A stretch of DNA of 36,239 nt from Teichococcus vastitatis (GTDB lineage: Bacteria > Pseudomonadota > Alphaproteobacteria > Acetobacterales > Acetobacteraceae). Each line of letters begins with the position of its first letter. Position 1 is the stretch's first letter. The stretch is from the NCBI RefSeq assembly GCF_003604215.1, contig NZ_QXGS01000030.1, positions 1-36,239 on the forward strand, in the 5' to 3' direction. Shown piece after piece: positions 7,037 through 14,612 of this stretch. The notes beneath the pieces are model-generated. The model was not told the origin of the DNA. It saw nothing but the letters and a program-made list of their open reading frames with translations, and ran no database searches. The translations under genes and the position numbers were made by a program.

Positions 7037-8511
7037 GCGACGATCTCCACAAGGTGGCCGCTGCGTTTCGCGCCACCATGCCGGCGGGCGCGCATGTGTC
7101 CGTCTTCCGCATCGACCAGATGGACCGTGTCGGAATTCCAGTCATGCAGGCGAACCTGATCCTGCCGGACGAACCCGCCACGATCGGCTACGGCTACGGC
7201 TTCACGCCGATCGAGGCGGAGGTCAGCGCGCTGGGTGAATTGTGCGAGGAAGTTCACGTCGGGCGCCACGTCGCCGCGGCACCCCGTACCCTCGGCAGCT
7301 ACGCCGCCCTGTCGCGCCGCAAGGCGGTGGTGGACCCGCTGACCCTCTGCCTCGCCGCCGGGTCGGATTACGAGCCGGAGATGGAATTGCCCTGGATCGA
7401 GGCACGGCGCTGGCCTTCGGGCGAAGCCGTGCTGGTTCCCCGCGAATGGGTGGCGGCCTATCCCTACCAGCTCGGCGAGAAGCCAAGGCTGATCACGCCG
7501 ATCACCAACGGTCTGGGCGCGGGCTTCGACCTGGAACATGCCATCGGCCACGGCATCATGGAGGCGCTGCAGCGCGACGGCAACGTGGTGGCCTACCGCG
7601 CGCTCGACCAGGGCCGCGTGATCGACCCGGGCCAACCGGCCGATGAGCAGGTTCGCGGATTGCTGGAGCATCTGCGCGGCCTCGGGATCAAGGTGAAGGT
7701 GAAGCTCGCCGCCACCGATTTCGGCATGACCAACCTTTACGTCGTCGGCGACGACACCGGTGCCCCGGTAGCCCCGATCCAGGTCACGGCCTGCGGAGAG
7801 GCCGTGCACCCGGACCGGAACCGGGCCCTGCGCAAGGCGCTGCTGGAATTCTGCGGCTCCCGTGCCCGGAAAGCGGCGACGCACGGCCCGATCCCGCTGC
7901 TGCGGCAGAACCTGCCATCCGAATATGTTGAGCGCCAGCTCGCCGTCGCCATGCTGGACGAGGAGGAGCCGCGCGCGCTCGATGCCATGGTGGAGTGGAT
8001 GGGGCAAGATGCCGCCGCGCTGCGCGACCGCCTGTCGGGAAGCGTGTTCTCCGAGCGCGAGCGGCATGATCTCTCGAGCCTGCCAACCGTCGCTCCGGAG
8101 GCGGTGTCCGCTTCCGCGCGGCGCCTGGAGTTCCTGACGGAGCAACTGGCATCGGAGGGCCTCGGAATCCTTTACGTGGATTGCTCGCCGCCGGCAGGAG
8201 GCGTGCGCGTCGTCAAGGTGATCGTGCCCGGGCTGGAGATCGAGACGATGAGCTATCATCGCATCGGCTGGCGCGGCGTGCGGCGCCTGCGCGACCGCGG
8301 CGACCCCCTGATTCTCGATCGCTCCGCGCAGGGCGCCGCGCGGGTGCGCCTGCGGCCGGAAGACGAGGCGCGGGCGGGTGGTCCCGCCTGGTTCGATGCC
8401 GCGCTGGCCGACCGCACCGTCGGCCGCCTGTACCCGATGTATCGTGAAACCGGCACCTTCTCGGCCCAGCTCGTGCTGGCTGCGCGCCGGGGCGAGGCGG
8501 TGCCGGCATGA
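7033..8511 (+). CDS. YcaO-family ATP-dependent backbone-activating enzyme
   Basis: YcaO enzymes phosphorylate an amide oxygen with ATP so that a nucleophile can form an azoline, thioamide or amidine. The 492-residue protein shows the family landmarks: SALGELCEEVH (65-75), matching the SxxxE..E helix; TNGLGAGFDLEHA leading to GIMEALQRDG (158-183), matching the ATP/Mg-binding helix; a later helix ALRKALLEFCGSRAR; and the strand VKVIVPGLE (around 394-402) near the end. The usual Glu before Arg in the ERD motif is Gln180. There is no TfuA, E1-like or dehydrogenase partner next to it and no precursor peptide, since the flanking genes overlap it by four bases on both sides. A non-peptide or tRNA-derived substrate is therefore plausible. 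Family call strong, chemistry inferred. Confidence 0.88.
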   Translation: MSDDLHKVAAAFRATMPAGAHVSVFRIDQMDRVGIPVMQANLILPDEPATIGYGYGFTPIEAEVSALGELCEEVHVGRHVAAAPRTLGSYAALSRRKAVVDPLTLCLAAGSDYEPEMELPWIEARRWPSGEAVLVPREWVAAYPYQLGEKPRLITPITNGLGAGFDLEHAIGHGIMEALQRDGNVVAYRALDQGRVIDPGQPADEQVRGLLEHLRGLGIKVKVKLAATDFGMTNLYVVGDDTGAPVAPIQVTACGEAVHPDRNRALRKALLEFCGSRARKAATHGPIPLLRQNLPSEYVERQLAVAMLDEEEPRALDAMVEWMGQDAAALRDRLSGSVFSERERHDLSSLPTVAPEAVSASARRLEFLTEQLASEGLGILYVDCSPPAGGVRVVKVIVPGLEIETMSYHRIGWRGVRRLRDRGDPLILDRSAQGAARVRLRPEDEARAGGPAWFDAALADRTVGRLYPMYRETGTFSAQLVLAARRGEAVPA

Positions 8512-9347
8512 GCTTGCGCTTCGCCTACAACACCAACGGGGCCGCCAACCACCGGCTGGACGACGCCTGTGCCATCATCGCGGATGCCGGCTACAACGGC
8601 GTCGCGCTGACGCTGGACCACCATCACCTCGATCCCATGGAAACGGGCTGGGTGGCGCGCGCCGAGGCGCTGGCGCATCGGCTGAACGGGCTCGGGCTGG
8701 GCTGCGTCATCGAGACCGGTGCGCGCTACCTGCTCGACCCTCGCGTCAAGCACGAGCCCACCCTGCTGACGGCCGAGCCGGAAGGCCGCGCGCGCCGTGT
8801 CGCGTTTCTGCGCCGGGCGATCGACGTGGGTGCCGTTCTCGGCGCCGAGGCCATGTCGTTCTGGGCCGGAGTGCCGAAGGCCGGGGTGACGCCGGAGCAG
8901 GCCTCTGCCTGGCTCCGGGACGGCGTGGCCCAGGTGCTGGAGCACGCCGCCCTCCGCGGCGTCGATGCCGCCCTGGAACCCGAGCCGGGCATGCTGGTGG
9001 AAACGGTGGACCACTGGAAGGCGCTGCACGCGGAGTTGCCGGCGCTGACCCTCGCGCTCGATCTCGGGCACCTGCTGGTGACGGGCGAGCGCGAACCGCC
9101 CGCCGCCCTGCGGGAATTCGCCCCGCACCTTGGCACCATCGCTATCGAGGACATGGCACGCGGTGAGCACATCCACCTGCCCTTCGGCGAGGGCGACATG
9201 GACATCCCCGGCTGCCTCGACGCGCTGGAGACGATCGGGTTCCGGCGGCTGGTCTGCGTCGAGCTGTCCCGGGAAAGCCACCGCGCCGACACGATGATCC
9301 CGCAATCCCGGCGCTGGCTGGCCGAGTGCCGAGACAACCGGGCATGA
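8508..9347 (+). CDS. Xylose-isomerase-like TIM-barrel sugar isomerase/epimerase
   Basis: A 279-residue single-domain TIM barrel of the sugar phosphate isomerase/epimerase superfamily (IolE/IolI, endonuclease IV-like). It begins with a strand (RFAYNTNG) that runs straight into the first helix. Probable metal ligands at strand ends are E157 (ALEPEP), D185 and H188 (LDLGH), a His in EHIHLPFGEGDMD, and the Glu of CVELSRES. The order and spacing match family enzymes that use one divalent metal to shift a carbonyl or dehydrate a keto-sugar. With the Gfo/Idh enzyme in the same operon it resembles the IolG plus IolE/IolI pairing, so it may isomerise an inosose or keto-sugar made there. Both ends overlap neighbours in ATGA fashion. 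The exact substrate is unknown. Confidence 0.85.
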   Translation: MSLRFAYNTNGAANHRLDDACAIIADAGYNGVALTLDHHHLDPMETGWVARAEALAHRLNGLGLGCVIETGARYLLDPRVKHEPTLLTAEPEGRARRVAFLRRAIDVGAVLGAEAMSFWAGVPKAGVTPEQASAWLRDGVAQVLEHAALRGVDAALEPEPGMLVETVDHWKALHAELPALTLALDLGHLLVTGEREPPAALREFAPHLGTIAIEDMARGEHIHLPFGEGDMDIPGCLDALETIGFRRLVCVELSRESHRADTMIPQSRRWLAECRDNRA

Positions 9348-10582
9348 GGGTTCTGTTCCTGTCCCGCCGCTTCTTCCCCGCCATCAGCGGCATGAGCGTT
9401 TACGCGCAGAACCTGCTGGAGCAACTCGTCGGCGCCGGGCACGACGTCACCATGGTCAGCCAGTACCGGGACGATGCCGCAGGCACCCGCGTCTATGGCG
9501 GGGGGCCGCCGCCGGCCGTGCCCGGCGTCCGCGTCCTCGGCCGCCGCTCGCTGGGCGAGGAAGCCTTTGCCGAGCCGGGCGGGGCGGATTTCGAGCGCGA
9601 CATCGACGACATGGTGGACACCATCCTGGCCGAGCATGCCCGCGCGCCGTTCGACGTGCTGCACGCGCAATACGGCTACCCCAATGGCTGGGCCGCGCTG
9701 CTGGCGGCGCGCGAGATCGGCGTGCCCACCGTGGTGTCGATCCAGGGTGGCGACGGCCATTGGGTGGGATCCTGCTGTGAAACGCACCGCCAAGCGATGA
9801 TCCGGGTGCTGGAAGGCGCGGATCGCCTGCTGATCGGCTGTGACAGCTTCGCGCAGGAAGTCGTCGACCGGCTGGGTGTGGCACGCTCGCTGTTCACCAT
9901 CGTGCCCGGCGCGGTGGATGTGCGGCAGTTCCGCCCCGTCGAGGGCCGTGCGCCGGGCGATGCCGTCGATCCCGTGCGCCTCTTCTACCACGGCCGGGTG
10001 GATCGCCGGAAAGGCGTGCTGGACTTCCTGCAGGCGCTCGCGATGCTGCGCCAGCACGGCACCCGCTTCGCCGCGACGATCAGCGGCATCGGCCCCGACC
10101 TCGACGCGGCGCGCGCGCTGGACGCCGAGTTGCAGCTCGGCACACGCTTCTCCGGCTATGCCGATTACGATGCGGCACCGGCGCTGTACCGCGACCAGGA
10201 CGTGTTCGTCTCGCCCACCTATGCCGAGGGCTTCTCCAACACGGTGCTGGAAGCCATGGCCAGCGGGTTGCCCAGCGTGTCCTGCACCGCGGTCGGCGTG
10301 GTGGATTGCCTGCGGCACGACGAGAACGGCCTCCTCTCCGAGCCAGGCGAGGTTCCGGCCCTGGCGGAGAACCTCCGCCGCATCATCATGGATGCCCCGT
10401 TGCGTCGCCGGTTGGCCGAGACGGCCCTTGCCGAGTGTCGGCGGACCTATTCCTGGGAAGCGGTGGGCCGCCAGATCATGGGGATCTACGCGGAAGTGCG
10501 GGGCACGAGGCCGGGAACGGTGCTGGACCCTGTGCTGCCCAGAACGGAATGCCGCTTCCGCGCGGCGCCGCACCTGCTCTGA
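9344..10582 (+). CDS. GT4-family glycosyltransferase
   Basis: A 412-residue retaining GT-B glycosyltransferase, probably cytosolic and using a nucleotide sugar. The N-terminal domain opens with RVLFLSRRFFP and GMSVYAQNLL, typical of group 4. The C-terminal domain has the acceptor/donor motif EGFSNTVLEAMASGLP with the paired glutamates E295 and E303. An extra GGDGHWVGSCCETH stretch sits between the domains. MshA, which adds GlcNAc to inositol phosphate in mycothiol synthesis, belongs to the same family, and here too an inositol-phosphate synthase and a PIG-L deacetylase are in the same operon. That analogy is inference; GT4 enzymes have many acceptors. The ATG at 9344 is in ATGA overlap with the upstream gene; a GTG six codons earlier is less likely. 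The stop overlaps the next ATG by one base. Confidence 0.9.
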   Translation: MRVLFLSRRFFPAISGMSVYAQNLLEQLVGAGHDVTMVSQYRDDAAGTRVYGGGPPPAVPGVRVLGRRSLGEEAFAEPGGADFERDIDDMVDTILAEHARAPFDVLHAQYGYPNGWAALLAAREIGVPTVVSIQGGDGHWVGSCCETHRQAMIRVLEGADRLLIGCDSFAQEVVDRLGVARSLFTIVPGAVDVRQFRPVEGRAPGDAVDPVRLFYHGRVDRRKGVLDFLQALAMLRQHGTRFAATISGIGPDLDAARALDAELQLGTRFSGYADYDAAPALYRDQDVFVSPTYAEGFSNTVLEAMASGLPSVSCTAVGVVDCLRHDENGLLSEPGEVPALAENLRRIIMDAPLRRRLAETALAECRRTYSWEAVGRQIMGIYAEVRGTRPGTVLDPVLPRTECRFRAAPHLL

Positions 10583-11316
10583 TGCCAACCGTTGTTGCCG
10601 TGTCGCCGCATCTGGACGACGCCGCATTCTCGGCCGGCGGGGCGCTGGCATGGATGGCGGGCCAGGGATGGAACGTCATCGTGGCCACCGTGTTCTCCGC
10701 GACGGTGCCGGACCCGGAAGGCTTCGCACTACGCTGCCAGACCGACAAGGGCCTGAAGCCGGACGCGGATTACATGGCGATCCGCCGTGCGGAGGATCTG
10801 GCCGCGGGCGAGGCGCTGGGCGTCCGCATGATGCATCTGCCGCTGCCGGAGGCGCCGCACCGCGGCTATGCCGACGCGGCGGCGCTGTTCGGTTCCCTGC
10901 GGCCTGACGACACGCCGGCGCCCGTCGCCGAACTCCTGCGGGGGTTGCTGGCCGACTGGCGGCCCCATCTCATTCTCGCGCCGCAGGCAGTGGGCGGGCA
11001 CGTGGATCACGTGCTGGTGGTTCAGGCGCTGCGGCAGGTGACGCCGGAGGTGCCGGTCGGCTGGTGGGCGGATTTCCCCTACACGCAGCGGGCCGACACG
11101 CCGGCGCGCCCGTTCGCGGAAACCTTCGCGCGCCTGCCCGAACACGCGCTGCCGGGCGATCCGCGGCGGAAGCACCAGGCCTGCCTCGCCTACGGCACCC
11201 AGCTGGGCTTCCAGTTCGGCGGGCCCGAAGGCCTGGCGAAGGCCCTGGCAGAAGCCGGCGGCCCCGAGCGGGTGCGGCTCCAGGGGACGGCGCCGTGGCT
11301 GCCGCTCAGTGCATGA
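10582..11316 (+). CDS. PIG-L/LmbE-family zinc deacetylase
   Basis: Members remove N-acetyl groups from GlcNAc in GlcNAc-inositol or similar conjugates using zinc (MshB, BshB, PIG-L). The 244-residue protein begins almost directly with the first motif SPHLDD (H10, D12, D13), a variant of AHPDDE, and has the second motif GGHVDH (H140, D142, H143). From family knowledge, MshB binds zinc through His13, Asp16 and His147 and uses Asp15 as base; here the matching residues are H10, D13, H143 and D12, with almost identical spacing, so the site looks intact. It directly follows the GT4 gene with a one-base TGATG overlap, which supports consecutive sugar transfer and deacetylation. It is shorter than MshB (about 300), closer to generic LmbE proteins. 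The actual substrate is not shown. Confidence 0.9.
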   Translation: MPTVVAVSPHLDDAAFSAGGALAWMAGQGWNVIVATVFSATVPDPEGFALRCQTDKGLKPDADYMAIRRAEDLAAGEALGVRMMHLPLPEAPHRGYADAAALFGSLRPDDTPAPVAELLRGLLADWRPHLILAPQAVGGHVDHVLVVQALRQVTPEVPVGWWADFPYTQRADTPARPFAETFARLPEHALPGDPRRKHQACLAYGTQLGFQFGGPEGLAKALAEAGGPERVRLQGTAPWLPLSA

Positions 11317-12059
11317 CGACCCTGCTGGTGGAACCCGAGGCGCTGGCGTCGCGAATGGCGGCGTTGAGATCGGCGCCGCGGATGCGGCCGCTGCGCGCCC
11401 TCGCGGCACGGCTGCGGCGGGCCACGGGCCGCGAGGTCCCGGAAGCGGATCCCCTCGATGGCGGCGCGGAAGCGCGGCTGCTGCTGCTGCTGCTGGAGAC
11501 ACCGGCGCCCCGCCTGGGTTCCGGCGGCTTCGTGTCGCGCGACAACCGTGGCGGCACCGCGGCCAATCTCCGCCGCTTCCTGGCCGATGCCGGGCTGGAG
11601 CGCGGCGACACGCTGCTGTGGAACGCGGTTCCCTGGGTGATCCACGCGCCGGGTGCCCGCAACCGCACACCCACGGCCGCGGAGCGACGGGCCGGTGCCG
11701 CCTGGGTGCCCCCGCTGCTCGCCATCCTGCCGCGCCTCGCGGTGGTTGTGCTGTCCGGCCGCGTGGCCGCGGCGCTGCAGACAGCGATCCAGGCCTGCCG
11801 GCCGGAACTGCCGGTGTTGTGCATGCCCCATCCGAGCCCGACCTTTGTTTGCACCAGCCCAGACGTGCCCCGCCGTATCGCCGCCGTGCTGGCCGAGGCG
11901 ACCACGCTGCTCCGCGAGGCGCCGTTCTTCCCCGAATCATCTCCGTCAGGACACATTCTCCATGACCGCAGTGCTTGTCACAGGCGGGGCCGGCTACATC
12001 GGCAGCCAGGTGGTGCTGGCGCTGCTGGAGGCCGGCTTCCGCCCAACCGTTCTCGATGA
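11313..12059 (+). CDS. Uracil-DNA-glycosylase-fold protein
   Basis: A 248-residue protein with the UDG superfamily plan. An N-terminal strand LLLLLLETPAP stands in place of the GxxPG motif A. It is followed by SRDNRGG and a helix NLRRFLADAG, then TLLWNAVPW, a helix with VVVLSG, and motif B MPHPSP with H173. Motif B is intact but motif A lacks the usual catalytic Asp/Asn context, so DNA repair activity is doubtful. Its place inside a biosynthetic operon suggests a metabolic or glycosidic-bond role, which is inference. It starts in ATGA overlap with the PIG-L gene. The frame runs 98 bases into galE, where its last 32 codons or so look non-native, so the 3' end may be disturbed by a frameshift or be a true long overlap. 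Confidence 0.72.
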   Translation: MTTLLVEPEALASRMAALRSAPRMRPLRALAARLRRATGREVPEADPLDGGAEARLLLLLLETPAPRLGSGGFVSRDNRGGTAANLRRFLADAGLERGDTLLWNAVPWVIHAPGARNRTPTAAERRAGAAWVPPLLAILPRLAVVVLSGRVAAALQTAIQACRPELPVLCMPHPSPTFVCTSPDVPRRIAAVLAEATTLLREAPFFPESSPSGHILHDRSACHRRGRLHRQPGGAGAAGGRLPPNRSR

Positions 12060-12975
12060 CCTGTCCACCGGCGTGCGGGAGGCGGTGCCGCCCGGCACGC
12101 CCTTCGTCCTGGGCAATGCAGGCGATTCCGACCTTGTCCGGACCGTGCTGGAGCGGACGGAAAGCCAGGCCGTGCTGCACTTCGCGGCGTCGCTGGTGGT
12201 TCCGGAAAGCCTGGATCATCCGCTGCGTTACTGGCGTAACAATCTTGGCACCACGCTGGGCCTGCTGGAGGGCATGATGCGCGCGGCGGTGCTCCGCCTC
12301 GTGCTGTCCTCCACCGCGGCGGTGTATGGCATCCCCGAAACCCTTCCGGTGGACGAGGACGCCGCCTGCCATCCGATCAACCCCTATGGCTCCAGCAAAC
12401 TGGCGGCGGAACGGCTGGTGACCGAGGTCGCAGCGGCGCACGCCCTGCGCTGCGTCGCGCTGCGCTACTTCAACGTGGCGGGTGCCGATCCGGCCGGGCG
12501 GAGCGGGCAGCGGCGTCCCGGTGCGACGCACCTGATCAAGGTCGCCTGCGACGCGGCGCTCGGCCGGCGCGACGCTGTGGAGATCCACGGCGACGACTAC
12601 GCCACGCCCGACGGAACCGGGGTGCGTGACTACGTGCATGTGGCGGATTTGGCCAGCGCCCATGTGGCGGCCCTGCACCACCTGCTGGATGGCGGTGGCT
12701 GCCTGACGGTGAATTGTGGCTACGGCCACGGCCATTCCGTGCGGCAGGTGCTGGCAGCCGTGGGACGCGCGGCGGGCCGGCCGGTGCCGTGGCGGCTGGC
12801 GCCCCGGCGCGCCGGCGATCCGCCGGCGGTAGTGGCGCGGGCGGAGCTTGTGCGGCAGCGCCTCGGCTGGCGGCCGCGGCACGACAGCCTGGACCGCATC
12901 GTGGCCGATGCCCTGGCCTGGGAAAGGCGTGGCAGCATCCGGGCGGCGGTTCAGCTTTCCGCGGCAGGAGAATGA
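11962..12975 (+). CDS. galE: UDP-glucose 4-epimerase-like (GalE) short-chain dehydrogenase
   Basis: Interconverts UDP-glucose and UDP-galactose, or the N-acetyl forms, through a bound NAD in the cytosol. The 337-residue protein has the extended-SDR NAD motif TGGAGYIGSQ at its start, the catalytic Ser of LSSTAAVYG, the YxxxK pair (Y142, K146 in NPYGSSK), RYFNVAGADP, and the GalE signature GTGVRDYVHVADLA. Length and motif order are typical of GalE. As the last soluble enzyme before two membrane proteins, it probably supplies the sugar nucleotide for the GT4 or GT2 transferases of the operon. The ATG at 11962 is fixed by the N-terminal dinucleotide-binding strand. Its stop overlaps the next ATG by four bases. 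Confidence 0.92.
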   Translation: MTAVLVTGGAGYIGSQVVLALLEAGFRPTVLDDLSTGVREAVPPGTPFVLGNAGDSDLVRTVLERTESQAVLHFAASLVVPESLDHPLRYWRNNLGTTLGLLEGMMRAAVLRLVLSSTAAVYGIPETLPVDEDAACHPINPYGSSKLAAERLVTEVAAAHALRCVALRYFNVAGADPAGRSGQRRPGATHLIKVACDAALGRRDAVEIHGDDYATPDGTGVRDYVHVADLASAHVAALHHLLDGGGCLTVNCGYGHGHSVRQVLAAVGRAAGRPVPWRLAPRRAGDPPAVVARAELVRQRLGWRPRHDSLDRIVADALAWERRGSIRAAVQLSAAGE

Positions 12976-14612
12976 GCGCGGGGCTGCGGCCGGCGATTGC
13001 CGAGCAGGTTCGTCCGGCGGCACCGACGCGCGGGCGGCGCCGCGTCTTTGCCGCGGTGGTGGCCGGCCTTTCCCTGCTCTGGCTCGGCTTGGCCGTGTTG
13101 GTCTTCGCGCCCGGCGGCTGGAGCTTCTGGGAAGTCGGGCTGTTTCTGTGCGCCGCAGCCAATGCGCCGTGGCTGGCGCTGGCCGGAGCAACGGGCCTGG
13201 CCGGTCTTCTCCGCCGCGCCCGGCACGCGACCGATCCCGCGCCAGTCCATGCGGAGCGGCTTCACCTGCGCACCGCGATCGCGGTGTGTGTGCGGGAAGA
13301 GGCGATGGAGGCGGTGATTCCTCCCTTGTCACGCCTCCTCGATGGGCTCGCAGCGGCCGGCCATGGCGGCAGCTTCGCCCTGGCCATCCTGTCCGACACC
13401 CAGGCGCCCGCGGCGGCGATCCGCGAGGAAGAGGAGGCCATGGGCCTCGCCGCGGCCCATCCGCCGGGCGCGGTGATCTACCGCCGCCGGACCGACAATG
13501 CCGGCTACAAGGCCGGAAACGTGATGGAATTCCTGGATCACCAAGCTGACGGCTTCTCCCTGATGCTGCTGCTGGATGCGGATTCCGAGATGTCGCCCGC
13601 GCTGGTGCTGCGGATGGCGAGGATCATGCAGGCGGATCCCGGCCTGGCCATTCTGCAGACCACCGTGGCCGGTCGCCCCGCGCGCGCCGCCTTTGGCCGG
13701 GTGTTCGGCTTCGGCCATCTTGCCGGCACGCTGACCTGGGCTGCCGGGCAAGATTGGTGGCAGGGCGACGAGGGCCCGTTCTGGGGACACAACGCGCTGA
13801 TCCGCATCGCTCCCTTCCGCGCGCATTGCAGGCTGCCGCCGCTGCCGGACGGCTCCCGCATCCTGTCGCATGATCACGTGGAGGCGGCGCGGCTGCATGC
13901 CGCCGGCTGGGGCGTGCGGGTGATGCTGACGCCGGACGGTTCCACGGAGGCGCACCCGCCGAACCTGCCGGAGTTCCTGAGCCGCGACCAGCGCTGGAGC
14001 GCGGGCAACCTGCAATACCGGCACCTCCTGCGCAGCTCTGACCTCGGCGTTCTGGGCCGGTTGCAGATGCTTCAGGCGCTGCTGCATTACGCCTTGTCGC
14101 CGCTCTGGTTCGCGATGCTTCCATTGGCGGCGCTGAACGCGCTGGATGGGGCGGAGGACACGCCGCGCGGCCTGCTGCTGGTGCTGCTGGCCTCCGGCTA
14201 CGGCATGCTGCACCTGCCGCGACTGGCGGGGCACGCCCATGCGCTGGTCCGCCTGCCGGCAGGCCAGCGCCGGGCCTATCTCGGCCGGGCGATGGTCGAG
14301 AGCGGCTTCCTGCTGTTGTTCGACAGCATCGCGGCCCTGGACAAGACCATCACGGTGCTGAGCCACGCGCTTGGATTCCGCCGGGCGGGCTGGCCGGCGC
14401 AGCACCGTGCCGAGCAGCCTGTGCCCTGGGGCACCGCCGCACGGCGCCTGTGGCCGCACACCCTGGCAGGGCTGGCGCTGCTCGGCGCGTTCATCGCCTC
14501 CGGCTCCGCCTTCGCCGCGATCGTGGCGCTGCCGGCAGTGGCCGGGCTGATCGGAAGCATCCCGTTCTGCGTGCTGACGGCAGTTCCGGACCCGGCGTGC
14601 GACCGCCGCTGA
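12972..14612 (+). CDS. OpgH/MdoH-like membrane GT2 glycosyltransferase
   Basis: A 546-residue inner-membrane glycosyltransferase of the family that polymerises the glucan backbone of osmoregulated periplasmic glucans. Two N-terminal membrane segments precede a cytosolic GT2 domain with NAGYKAGNVMEF, the DxD-type LLLDADSEMS, GHNALIRIAPF, SHDHVEAARLHAAGW (catalytic-base region) and RDQRWSAGNLQY (Q/R-xx-RW-type motif). At least four C-terminal membrane segments follow. It is shorter than E. coli OpgH (about 850), lacking the long N-terminal region, and no OpgG or OpgD homologue is present. It could extend the operon product with further sugars or pass it across the membrane; the donor is unknown, perhaps the GalE product. 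ATGA overlap joins it to galE. Confidence 0.85.
   Translation: MSAGLRPAIAEQVRPAAPTRGRRRVFAAVVAGLSLLWLGLAVLVFAPGGWSFWEVGLFLCAAANAPWLALAGATGLAGLLRRARHATDPAPVHAERLHLRTAIAVCVREEAMEAVIPPLSRLLDGLAAAGHGGSFALAILSDTQAPAAAIREEEEAMGLAAAHPPGAVIYRRRTDNAGYKAGNVMEFLDHQADGFSLMLLLDADSEMSPALVLRMARIMQADPGLAILQTTVAGRPARAAFGRVFGFGHLAGTLTWAAGQDWWQGDEGPFWGHNALIRIAPFRAHCRLPPLPDGSRILSHDHVEAARLHAAGWGVRVMLTPDGSTEAHPPNLPEFLSRDQRWSAGNLQYRHLLRSSDLGVLGRLQMLQALLHYALSPLWFAMLPLAALNALDGAEDTPRGLLLVLLASGYGMLHLPRLAGHAHALVRLPAGQRRAYLGRAMVESGFLLLFDSIAALDKTITVLSHALGFRRAGWPAQHRAEQPVPWGTAARRLWPHTLAGLALLGAFIASGSAFAAIVALPAVAGLIGSIPFCVLTAVPDPACDRR

Noticed and set aside
6688-8259. A 523-codon minus-strand frame
   Set aside because: Antisense to the MBL and YcaO genes; biased composition and no recognisable domain.
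8726-10651. A 641-codon minus-strand frame
   Set aside because: Antisense to the TIM-barrel and GT4 genes with typical shadow composition and no motifs.
10729-13332. An 867-codon open frame on the minus strand
   Set aside because: It lies fully antisense to PIG-L, UDG-fold, galE and GT2 genes, is rich in Arg/Pro/His/Gln and has no family resemblance; a shadow of GC-rich codon use.
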